Origin: Turritopsis dohrnii
Taxonomy: Eukaryota > Cnidaria > Hydrozoa > Anthoathecata > Oceaniidae
Reading direction: 5' to 3'
NCBI GenBank assembly: GCA_027922465.2
Contig: BQMF02000117.1
Location: forward strand, 558,001-622,000
Length of the DNA: 64,000 nt
In this document: in pieces, positions 1 to 10,300 of the stretch
Position numbering within the stretch: the stretch's first letter is position 1
Layout: each line of letters begins with the position of its first letter
Translations under genes and position numbers: made by a program
Notes under the pieces: model-generated
Told to the model about the DNA's origin: nothing
The model's database searches: none
Seen by the model: only the letters and a program-made list of their open reading frames with translations

Positions 1-330
1 AATAAATAAATAAATACCTAAAACATTCGAAAAACTCTCCAATGTTTAGGTTTTGCACTCAGCACGGTGTTTTTTTTTTGCATTTAGTTTGATGTAATTT
101 CACTTAAATGCAACAAACTGTCACCAAACCTCAAAATTTGGTTTGATGAGCCAATTTAGTTTGATGAAAAGTTTGCTCGCCATCAAAATTCATCAAACTG
201 AAATTTTTTTTCTTTTTTCATTTTTCCAAATAAAATGAGTGTAATGGTCAATTCAAATGTATCAAACTACTCATCAAACTCGCTAGATTGATGGAGTTTG
301 ATGAGTAGTTTGACACATTTGCACACGCCT
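1..330. mobile_element. Truncated end of a Harbinger-like element
   Basis: The first 330 bases are the reverse complement, with scattered differences, of the left part of the element at 25945-26849. Both share repeated GTTTGATGAG-type subterminal motifs and end in a GGCGTG/CACGCC terminus. The terminus here is CACACGCCT, followed by TTA. The window cuts the element, so its other end is not visible. Assignment to PIF/Harbinger rests on the coding fragment in the second copy. No coding potential is visible here. Confidence 0.65.
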
Positions 331-1805
331 TTAGATGTTTGATCACCGGGAACCATTGCATTGCTGCATTTCCAGTCGAATACGACGTTTTTTGAAGATA
401 TATCTCGAGAACCAATAATAAAGACCACTAACATTTTTAAGGGTCCGCCGCAACATTTGCGAACGGATAAGATACTTTTTGGCCTTCGCCTATTTCGATG
501 CTTACTGTTGTCGAGCTTGAAGAATATGTATTAAAGACTCCCGTTCCGGACGAACCAAAGTCCGGCCGGATGGCTGAGATATCCGGTCGGACATCCAAAT
601 ACACGGCAACAAATGTATCACTAACATGCCATACATTTTACAGACAATATAGGAATTTTTTATACACTTTCTAGTCATCATTACGTGATTTGAATTTCTT
701 TGGCCATTTTTTTGAGACGTTTTCGTTTTCGAAATTACAACCCGTGAAAAAATAAATAGATCCTAGTATTTTTAATTCACCAACTATATTTTTTAGAACA
801 AATCACATGGTCTCGCGTTTCTTCCCACGAATAGCCTTTCTACATTTTTAAGTGCCTTGTTGAAAGATTATTTAGCTTTTTCTCTTGGTGTGACCAGGGC
901 ATTACAACACAATCATAATGGCGGTTTCATAATCATTAGCGGTTGTATATTTCAATCAAGATAATCCACGTAATTTCTCGTTTGTTTATCGGATGAATGA
1001 TGTTGTGAAGAAGGAAATCGGAAAGAGATATAATCATTTGTAAAATTTACAAATATACATTTGTCATTTACATTCATTTTTCATTCACAATGACAACTTG
1101 AATTAGCCAGTTTTTTCGCGACTTTTCGGAAAAGAAGAAAGCCGGCCAACAGGTATAGAAAATTTTAATTTCGTTATCACACAGTCTATATCATTTGGGA
1201 CAAAATTGATATTTAGTAAGCAATATAACGGCAAAGATGTTCATCATGTCCTTCGTAATAATTCAGTCTTAAATATGCTGAACTCTGTCGTGTAAATTTT
1301 TCTTAGATTTATTTTCCAGTATACTTTACCTCTTTCCCACTGTGGTACACCCAAGAAAATGCAACAAAGTTGGCAGGTTAGTTAAAACTAAATTTTACTT
1401 TTATCAGAATGTTGTTCAATTTCGAGGGAAAGAAAAACAACGAACAAAAACAAAATCGGAAAAACAGAAAAAAAAATAATGATTTGAAACTGCTTTTGTT
1501 GAAATTCAGAATTCCTAGAATTGAAATTAATTCTCCACTCATGATATGTATATATTTGATTCACATTTTTTACATCAGCAAAAGATAATAATAAACGTAC
1601 GTCATTGAAAGTCATTGAAATTTTTTTTTTTTGCATATATAACCATGTATGAATATGGAAATATAAATAATTCACTAGGTTTATCGGCAAAAAAAGAAGC
1701 TTTGAAACTTTGAAACATTAAGAAACTCAAAGTCTATAGTTCAATTTTCTGGGATAATTTCATCATTATCCATGTATTTGTCCTTTTAAAGGTTTCTTTC
1801 GGAAT
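331..1805. other. Non-coding, nothing recognised
   Basis: AT-rich sequence with homopolymer runs. No convincing exon, RNA gene or repeat was seen in it. The reading frames present are short and low in complexity. Confidence 0.5.
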
Positions 1806-1810
1806 GCTAT

Positions 1811-2078
1811 CAGTGGCGTAACTCGGGGGGTGCGTTGGGTGCGATCGCACCGCCCTCGGATTTATCTTGCCCTTCTTTTACTACCAAGCAATTTTTCATG
1901 CGACATTCTTACAAAATTTCTAAAAACCATTAATTTTTTGTCAGCAAAACTGCATAAAATAGCTTTGTTTGAATTTGTTGCTATGGTATAAAGTGTGCCA
2001 TTGCTTAACGATTGTATGTTCTAAGCCTAAATATGTGAAAAACGCACCTGCCCTAAGTTTAAGTCAGTTACGCCACTG
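1811..2078. mobile_element. Small MITE, hAT-like ends
   Basis: A 268-bp element is bounded by 13-bp inverted repeats, CAGTGGCGTAACT on the left and its complement on the right. It is flanked by a direct GCTAT duplication at 1806-1810 and 2079-2083. CAG-TGGCG termini are common among hAT-derived non-autonomous elements, although hAT normally duplicates 8 bp, so the superfamily is uncertain. It has no coding potential. Confidence 0.65.
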
Positions 2079-2083
2079 GCTAT

Positions 2084-2537
2084 ATATAAAAACTTACATT
2101 AAATGAAAAAATGTTAAAGAGCTTTTGGGAAAAAAACCCAAATACAATGGCATCCCATAATTTGGCGGTGACTTAAGAAATGGTAAACCAAGTTTGAAGG
2201 ATAACATACAACGTGTATTTTTTAACTCTCGAGAAAGTATATAAGTCATTCACATTACAAGGGAGGTTCAATTCATATTTTAATCAGAAGCAGTTGACAG
2301 CTGTTGTTCAGAAATGATTCCTTTTAAACTCAAGTCAATAGAAACTTCATGTTTTGATTTCCCATTCTTTACTTTTGTTGCACAGATTTATATTTGTATT
2401 GCTGTAGATAAACATGAGATCATTGATGTATATATAAAAAGGTATTGAACATTATGGAACTCCGATTAGAACTTTTGTTTTTCACCCTCTTAAAGGCTGA
2501 AATACATTATACATTTTAGTGGATCAGTTTAAATTAT
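2084..2537. other. Non-coding spacer
   Basis: AT-rich spacer between two small transposons. No gene or repeat is recognised. Confidence 0.45.
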
Positions 2538-2541
2538 TTAA

Positions 2542-3854
2542 AGGAGAATTAACGTCAAAATTAATGTGCCTTTTTTCCCCGATAGTTCGATAGTATTGTT
2601 AAAGAAGAACTCGTGTTCAAAATTTCAGCTTCATTGCACCATGTTTCGTCAAGTTATGACCAAATAAAGTTTTCTATCCTTTTGAAACTGTGACGTCACG
2701 TATGTCTAAGGTTAAGTTTGGGTTTGTGATCTAACATTTATGATCACGATAACAATAAATGAAATCGATTAACTTTTTCCTTTTCAATTGACTATTGTAA
2801 TGTTTTTAAACATCAAAGAAAGAAAAAAAAATTAATGCAGCTATGTTATAGGGAATACGCGGATGAATAAAGTATTTTTCTATTTGTAATTTAACTTTTT
2901 TTTCACTTTTTAATAAGCTTCCAATTTTAAAGTTAATAAGACTGAAATGACGGTTTGTAAAAGGCATATGGATGCTCATATCACAGTGGAAGAGTAAGTG
3001 AGAAAAACCTGAAACGTTCATATCTTATAAAAACCAGGTTATATTCTCGGTAAAGAAAAAAATTTTCATTGCTTGTTCTATTTAATTTAACAACAATGAA
3101 AAAAAGATTGTGCGCAATATAACAAAAATATACAAAAAAAATATATACTAGAAATGTTTTCACCAATAAGATAAGATAATCTTACTTAGATGTGAAATTT
3201 TTGACGTCCTTGAAGTTTTTCTTGTATCTTTGAAATTGAATGTACGCAGTTTCCAGAACAGTTTTATTGAGACAGATAATATCGAAATCTTTGTGCTCAG
3301 TTATACAGCACGTGTTTTGTAGCTTATCATCCAACAAAACAGGAAAATCCTTCTTACAACATTTTGATTCTGTTAACGTTGGCATTAGAGTAAAATGATG
3401 AACAATAACACCAGTGCAAGTTTTCCAACCGACTTGAATTCAAATTGTTGTCATCATCTTCGCTACTACTCACTGTGTTATCATCGGGCATGGTGGACTC
3501 TTCGTTTGGAATACCTAAAGCCTTCATTTCTGCTTCAGTATATTCCGGCTCGTTCATGTATAGGCCATCTTGTTCAGTGGAAACTGAATCAAAACTGTTT
3601 TCAAAGCTTTCGCTCAGTTCGTAGACACTAGATGAACCTTCAACGCTGCATATGCTATCTTCGTCCATATATATTATAGAACAGATGGACATACGTGACG
3701 TCACAACTGTAATAACGGTTAGTTGTGGAGCATAACTTAAAATGCTTATTTAAAGCGAAATAAAAATTTTTAACAAATTTGGATAAAGCCATTTAATTTG
3801 TAAAAAGATAAAGTTTTATTTTAGCTAAAGTTGTTTTTTGACGTTAATTCTCCT
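2542..3854. mobile_element. TTAA-flanked DNA transposon carrying a gene fragment
   Basis: A 1313-bp element has perfect 19-bp terminal inverted repeats (AGGAGAATTAACGTCAAAA at 2542-2560, complement at 3836-3854). TTAA lies on both sides, at 2538-2541 and 3855-3858. TTAA duplication is typical of the piggyBac and Kolobok superfamilies. A second inner inverted pair of 18 bp, containing GTGACGTCAC, lies at 2689-2706 and 3688-3705. No transposase is seen. Instead the minus strand carries a broken P2X7-ballast-like coding fragment, so this is probably a non-autonomous derivative. Confidence 0.7.
3182..3704 (-). pseudogene. P2X7 ballast-domain-like fragment, frameshifted
   Basis: Minus-strand coding begins near 3670 with an acidic Ser/Asp/Glu-rich N-terminus, including a run of SSSEDDD, followed by a Trp-Cys-X-Cys motif. 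The zinc-binding cysteines then continue in another frame from about 3385: MPTLTES-X-CC, then CCITEH, then a long helix ending at 3182. The order W-C-X-C, E-S-X-CC, C-I-T resembles the cytoplasmic ballast domain of P2X7 receptors, which also occurs as stand-alone zinc domains in many animals and transposons. There is no membrane segment or channel region. The frame break near 3390-3400 and the lack of the C-terminal half make it a pseudogene, unless a splice restores it. Identification is by motif only. Confidence 0.45.
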
Positions 3855-3859
3855 TTAAA

Positions 3860-4140
3860 GTTCTATTTATGACAGTTTTGCCCAAAATATTGGACAGGGA
3901 TTTCTAACCCATATCCTCCTCCACGATTTATTCTTTTGCCATGTTGAAATAGTGGAAGTAAGCCCTAACGAAGCATTGGGAATGGTAGACAAGCTTATAA
4001 ATTTAAGCCTTCTTCTTTGTTATCAAAAAACACATAAATTGCAGTTAAAAATTGATTGCGGCAAAAATTACATAGTGGATCATAACACGAGGCATCATGC
4101 GCATGTTTATAGAAAATGACGTCTTCAGAATCAGATTCAC
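3860..4140. other. Non-coding spacer
   Basis: Short AT-rich spacer between the TTAA-flanked element and the 18-bp repeat array. Nothing is recognised in it. Confidence 0.4.
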
Positions 4141-4502
4141 CTTTCAGATACATATAAACTTTCAGATACATATAAACTTTCAGATGCATATAAACTTTCA
4201 GATGCATATAAACTTTCAGATGCATATAAACTTTCAGATGCATATAAACTTTCAGATGCATATAAACTTTCAGATGCATATAAACTTTCAGATGCATATA
4301 AACTTTCAGATACATATAAACTTTCAGATGCATATAAACTTTCAGATACATATAAACTTTCAGATGCATATAAACTTTCAGATGCATATAAACTTTCAGA
4401 TGCATATAAACTTTCAGATACATATAAACTTTCAGATGCATATAAACTCTCAGATGCATATAAACTTTCAGATGCATATAAACTTTCAGATGCATATAAA
4501 CT
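4141..4502. repeat. 18-bp minisatellite, about 20 copies
   Basis: About 20 head-to-tail copies of an 18-bp unit, CTTTCAGATGCATATAAA, run from 4141 to about 4502. The main variant is GATACA in place of GATGCA, scattered among copies. Because 18 is a multiple of three, several frames on both strands stay open and give artificial six-residue repeats. The array ends just before a LINE ORF1 fragment, so it may belong to that element's 5' region. Confidence 0.9.
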
Positions 4503-4562
4503 TTGAGAGTTGACAGTATCAAATAAAGCGAAGAAGAAACCTGGCAAGATTGCAAAAATAAA

Positions 4563-4808
4563 ATGTTGAATATGTTTGTGAATAAATTGGGTGTTGAAAA
4601 TGTAAAGATAGAAAGAGCGCACATGATAGGAAAGAGAAACGTTAAAATAGGTCTACGTACGATTGTCCTGAAACTTTTAAGCTACAAAGATAAGGAACGA
4701 ATCCTTCAAAGAGGAAATAAGTTGAAGGGCACAAATATTAGAACTTACGAACAGACGGTGGAGATGATGTTAAAGACAGAAGGGAAAGAGGTGAACGCTT
4801 TCTTCTGA
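4563..4808 (+). pseudogene. LINE ORF1 protein fragment (C-terminal part)
   Basis: An 81-residue frame contains ERAHMIGK and a later LLSYKDKERIL...KLKGTNI pattern. This is the hallmark of the C-terminal nucleic-acid-chaperone region of LINE ORF1 proteins (transposase_22 type), which coat the element's RNA. It lies 78 bp upstream of the endonuclease frame in the same orientation, the order expected for ORF1 and ORF2 of one element. The N-terminal coiled coil is missing, possibly replaced by the 18-bp array. Only a remnant is present. Confidence 0.6.
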
Positions 4809-4885
4809 AATATGACAAAATAGTTAAGATAAACCTAGGAACGAGCCAATAGTTAATAATTATTCAGGATTGATTTGTTTTTAAA

Positions 4886-6707
4886 ATGGATGATTCAACC
4901 TTCTCAGTCTCTGGCCAACTTGATCACATCACTCTAAATGATGATTCTGACCCAGATATAAAATTTTTCAGTCGGCAAAATCTCAAAACTAGGAGTTTTT
5001 CTCTTGCTGATCTCTCAAACTATTTCACAAACTTCGATCCTTTGACTTATTCAATGCTAAACATTCGAATTACGCACAAGAATTTTGACAACTTCAAATC
5101 AATGCTGGGTAATATTAATTATGAATTTAAAATTATTTCACTTACGGAAACCTGGGACGAGTTACAGGGTAACTCTAATTTTCAAATACCTAACTACTCA
5201 GTAGTTCACCAAGCACGTACAGGTGATAACCAAGCTGGGGGAGGTCTGTCTGTATTTATTCATATTTCTCACGTAAGTCGCTCAAACAAGCATATTTTCA
5301 TTTCTTGTGACCTAAATCTAAATTTGTTAGATTATGCAAACAAATAAAGATTTTGTGAACTTGATCCTTCAGTTTAACATAATTCCGACAATAAATAAAC
5401 CAACAAGAGTTACTAGGAACACATCAACTTGATTGATTGATAATATTTTCACAAATAATCATTATAATCAAAACGGTTTATGTTCTGGGTGTAATACAGA
5501 CTGATCTGACCGATCATTTCCCAACCTTTCTGTTAATCAAGGACATAATTAAAGACACATCTAACACATCCACAACTATTTCAAAACGTTTTATCAATAA
5601 AAGATCATAATCATATTTCGTGATGTTCTCCTCGAGATGAACTGGGAATTAATTCAGGAATCCAGTGACGTTGATTGCGCATATGACTTGTTTTTGAAGC
5701 TGTTTTCTATACAGTATGACAAAGCATTTCCAGTAAAAGAGTTTAACCTAATGCCAAAAAGTCTCCTCAGCCCATGGATGACGCCAGGTCTACTTAAATC
5801 ATCGAAAAGAAAACAAAGACTTTCTGAAGAGCAAAACATACAGAAATGAAAGTAAATATAAAGCTTACAAAAATCTATTTGATAAAATTAAACATAATTC
5901 TAAAAAAGAATACTACTCAAAATTATTGATCCAAATTAGTGCAAATACCAAAAAAACGTGGGGCGTTATCAAGGAAATTTTAGGGAAAACAAAAACTTCG
6001 AAAAGTGGCTTACTAAAATTTATTGAAAGTAATAAAAAACTTGTATATGATAGAAGGGAAATTGCAAGTGCTTTTAATGATTTTTATGCAAGAGTAGAAT
6101 GTGATTTAGCTGAAAAAATCCCTGGCTGCAATAAGTCACTGATGTTTTTTCTTGAAGAGTTCGAGAACATCATGCAAGAGTCCAACTTGACAGAAACTGA
6201 ACTACTTGACGCTTTTAAAATCTTAAATCCAATAAAAGTCCAGGAATTGATGACATCAGCGTAAATGTTATTCAACACAATTTTGATATCATCAAAATTC
6301 CCCTATTGCATATTTTTCGACTTTCTCTCAATACAAGGAAATTCCCATATAGTATGAAGATTGCAAAAGTCATTCCTAGCTTCAAAGCAGGAGAAGAGTC
6401 TAATATCTCGAACTATAGACCGATATCCATACTTCCTTGCTTTTCAAAAATCCTGGAGCGCATAATGTACAATAGACTCTATGAATATCTTGTTGACAAC
6501 AGCATGTTGTACCAGAAACAATTTGGGTTTCAGAAAGGGCATTCTACCGACCATGCAATATTAAACCTAGTGAACGATCTCAGTGATGCTTTTGATAATA
6601 ATCTATACACACCAGCAGTCTCTATCGATCTCTCGAAGGCATTTAATACAGGAGATCATAAAATTGTTTTATCAAAACTAAATATCAACTTGATCACAAC
6701 ACTCTAA
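4886..6707 (+). pseudogene. CR1/L2-like LINE ORF2 remnant (endonuclease + reverse transcriptase)
   Basis: Successive frames on the plus strand encode pieces of a non-LTR retrotransposon polyprotein. 4886-5347 holds the start of an APE-type endonuclease, with the LTETW signature. 5350-5640 continues it with stops. 5637-6264 covers the linker and the start of the reverse transcriptase. 6306-6707 carries the YRPISILP, SKILERI and GFQKGHST blocks and a VSIDLSKAF motif. The sequence stops before the catalytic YADD-type box, where a second LINE fragment starts. At least four frame breaks make it non-functional. The motif set fits the CR1/L2/Jockey group; the exact clade is not resolved. Confidence 0.75.
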
Positions 6708-7276
6708 ATAATGATTCTGATCCAGATATAAAATTTTTTAGTCGGCAAAATTTAGAAACTAGGAATTTTTCTCTTGCTGATCTCTCAAACTATTTCACAA
6801 ATTTCGATCCTTTGACTTTTTCAATGCGAAACATAAACATTCGAAGCACTCACAAGAATTTTGACAACTTCAAACCAATGCTGGGTAACATTAATTATGA
6901 ATTTAAAATTATTTCACTTACGGAAACCTGGTGTAAAGGGGACAAGTTACAGGGTAACTCTAATTTTCAAATACCTAACTACTCAGTAGTTCACCAAGCA
7001 CGTACAGGTGATAACCAAGCTGGGGGAGGTCTGTCTGTATTTATTCATATTTCTCACGTAAGTCGCTCAAAAAGCATATTTTCATTTCTTGTGACCTAAA
7101 TCTAAATTTTTTGGTTATGCAAACAAAAAAATTAAAGATTTTGTGAACTTGATCCCTCAGTATAACATAATTCCGACAATAAATAAACCAATAAGAGTAA
7201 CAAGGAACACATCAACTTTGATTTGTAATATTTTCACAAATAATCATTATAATCAAAACGGTTTATGTTCTGATTT
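6690..7276 (+). mobile_element. Second, truncated copy of the same LINE
   Basis: 6690-7276 repeats 4919-5475 at high identity, including the DSDPDIKFF stretch, the LTETW endonuclease motif and the downstream non-coding tail. It starts abruptly inside the reverse transcriptase of the first copy and ends 72 bp before the splice acceptor of the RdRP gene. It retains a KGD stretch after LTETW that the first copy lacks, so the two are separate insertions or diverged duplicates. It is non-functional. Confidence 0.8.
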
Positions 7277-7330
7277 GTGATTGTCGAATAATATGTTTCA
7301 CGTTTGACAAACAAAATTCTCTTGCTATAC

Positions 7331-7348
7331 TTGTCTTTTATTTTTTAG
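7331..7348 (+). other. Splice acceptor of the RdRP-helicase exon
   Basis: A pyrimidine-rich tract ending TTTTTTAG at 7341-7348 precedes the open frame. The frame is open through the junction, so an upstream exon probably exists, while the first in-frame ATG in this exon is at 7369. The intron body upstream holds the LINE copies. The partner exon was not found. Confidence 0.55.
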
Positions 7349-10300
7349 GTCGTACATTGCATCTGACAATGCCACAAGAAGACATATTTGCTTTTGTTGA
7401 GAGCGTTGTACCTAATGAGAAGGGTATCTATAGAATACCTGACGGGCTATGGAAAAAGAAAGAAAAAGAAATAAAAGAAAGAAGAGACATTAAGGAGAAA
7501 AACAAAAAGTTAAGTGGAAGCATTATACGTGGTTTCACTTACAATATTGAGTTGATGTCTTTTTGTCAGCCGGTTATAAGGAAAGTGAACTCGCTGTTCT
7601 TTGAAGGAAAGCTTAAAGAAACAGAACCTGCTTTAGATTCTACAGAGAATTTTTTTGTTCTTAAATTCGACAAAGATAGTCATGACAAATCGATGCTGGA
7701 AAGAGACACGATGATAGAGAAAATCTTAAGAGGAGGCATCAAAGTGGGCAATGATTATTTTCATATTGTTGGATGCAGTAATTCACAAATTCAAGGCAAT
7801 TGTTTTTGTTTTATGAAGGGTGGAAGAGATGCATGTGATCAAGCCATCAAAGATTTCATCCCTAGCATTGAGCAGTTAGAAACAAAGAAAGGTGTTGCAA
7901 AACGTACAAAGTACGTTGGTCTATTGTTCACAGATTGTCAATATCTAGTTGAACTTCCAGAATCGTTTGAATGGAAAAAAAGTGGCGATTATGAGAAGGG
8001 AAAGTACAATTTTACAGACGGTTGTGGAATCATCTCTTACAAACTTGCTAAGGAAATTCTGGAAAAAAATCTGGAGCTCAAGAAGAAATGGAAAGAAGAG
8101 ATACCGAGTGTGTGGCAGATACGGTATTGTGGTCATGGTTACTTGTGTAAGGGTGTGGTAGTTCTGGATCATTCTGAGAAGGACAGAAGCACTATGACCT
8201 TTCGGAAATCCATGTTGAAAGTCGAATTAGATTCAGAAAGTAGAATATGTAAGTCCCTTGAAAACACCTTGGGTATTGTAGCCACTAGTATGACTCCAAA
8301 GATTGGAAAATTAAATAAACAAGTCATTGCCTTGCTGAGTGCCACCATCCCAAAAAATATTGTGACTGACATCCAAGCTGAATATCTCGATTCAATTAGT
8401 AAGGCGAGAGTTGACCCGGTCGCTGCTTTGAAATGTTTAGCTATGAAAGGAAATTTGCCAGATTTTAAAAGAATTCTGCGGAAATGGTCTTTTGAAAGGT
8501 TTCCACCCAAATACTTTACGTCTTTGTTAAGAATGATCGAACCTCAACATAAATCAACGTCGTTATTCGATGAAAAGATTCAAATTCCTCTTGCATCATC
8601 CCGTTGGCTTTTTGGTGTAGCAATGCCTGAATTCTTTCACGGTCACATCAGTGAGGGACAATGTGTTATTTTTACGGAATTCGGGTATCGCGAAGGACCT
8701 GTTATCATTTACCGAAGTCCTTCGTATTCACCGGGAGATGTGCAAGTGCTAGAAGCTGTCAATCCAGAATCTTTAGGTCTAACTTCACTAGCGGTATTGA
8801 ACCTTCGAAATGTCATAATTTTTTCTACAAGTGGGGCAAGGCCGGATCCTGATAAAATGAGTGGTGGTGACTTAGACGGTGATTTGTATCTAGTAATATG
8901 GGATCACAGATTGTTAAAGTTTAAAGACAAAATCAAGGCAGAAGAAAGTAAAGATTACCAAGTTGATTCTACAACACACCAAAAGAAACACCAAGAAAGA
9001 AATGAAGACTGGTTGCGGTATATTGCTAGATGGGAAAATACCATTCTAGCGCAGATAGATAGCTGTTTTTTCCAAATCGCAGCTGAGAAAGGAATAACTT
9101 CGAGAGACTGCAGCGAACTCTGCGACATATTTTCCGGAGCTGTAGACCAGAATCCGTCTGACTTAGAAAAATTAAAACAGATTGCGGCAGACTGTTGTGG
9201 GCGAAAGGAGATTAAGGAGATCATAGCAACATCCTCACATAAGTTACCAGTGTGGGAGCAAATATTAAGGAATCAAATAAAGGTTTTTGAAGACTTAAGA
9301 AGGAGAGAAGATATCCCTAATTTCCAAGAATTCTATGAAAAATTGATATTTTCAGAAAAATCACAAGTCAGCGACATCTTAGATCAGGCTGTATTTGTTG
9401 ATTGTTTACCTGATAAAGATCGCATGGAAGTAAAAGAGTTATGGCAAAGACTTTGTAAAGGAGAGAGACGTGTTGACCCTGAAATACCTATGCCAAGCCC
9501 ACGTTATTGTGATATGTTTGACTGCATCGAAAAAGAATGTAGTGCTTGGCACAGGAAAGATGCGATATTTTATAAAAGGAAGTGGGATCAACGCATGCGT
9601 GCTGAAATGACAAAACTGATAAAGCCAATGATGGGTGCGTTAGAGGAGACTAAAACTGAAATACAGAAGTCGAAAGCTATTTGGGAGAATGGTAGAGAAG
9701 TGCTGAAAAGACGTTACATTCTAAACCGTCTTCAGAATACTGCAACAGATATCAATAATGAAGAGAAAAATCTGGAAAGACTTGAAGGGGGAATTAAAAA
9801 ACGCACTATATTTCAACGAGTTGTTGTGTATTTGCATCTTCCGAGATTAGCAAAAAGAATCTTAAAGCGCGAAAGAGATGCCTGGAATCAGGTAGAATTG
9901 CAAAAAGAAAAGCTAAATCGTCTTTATAATAAATCTTTAGTACTTGAAAGAATTGTTGATGATACTGGTGACCTTTTAACTGTGATGAAAGAAACGAATG
10001 CATTACCCACTTTTCCGTTAGAAAGCTCAAGAGAGGTGAGAAAAGCCAGACGGAGTGAACTTGCAGATTTCATTAAAGAACGCTATCAAGATAGTATGGT
10101 GCAATATCCGGAACTTCCTCCAAGTAATGCAGAAAACCTGGAAAAGTTGAAATGGGAATCATTGACTAGGGAACAAGAACAAAACGATATTCTTAAAATC
10201 TTAAAAAAAAAAGAAGATGACATCATGGATAAGATGAGAGATACAAATGATCAAATGTTACGCGATGACAAAGAAATTAAAGAAAACCTTTCAGAGATGT

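Noticed and set aside
3995..4624. Proteins of 138-209 residues made of six-residue repeats
   Set aside because: They are translations of the 18-bp minisatellite; every frame without a stop stays open because the unit is a multiple of three.
7349..9050. Viral origin of the RNA polymerase domain
   Set aside because: The motif order and the DLDGD active site are those of cellular QDE-1/RDR-type polymerases, not of viral palm-type enzymes with GDD.
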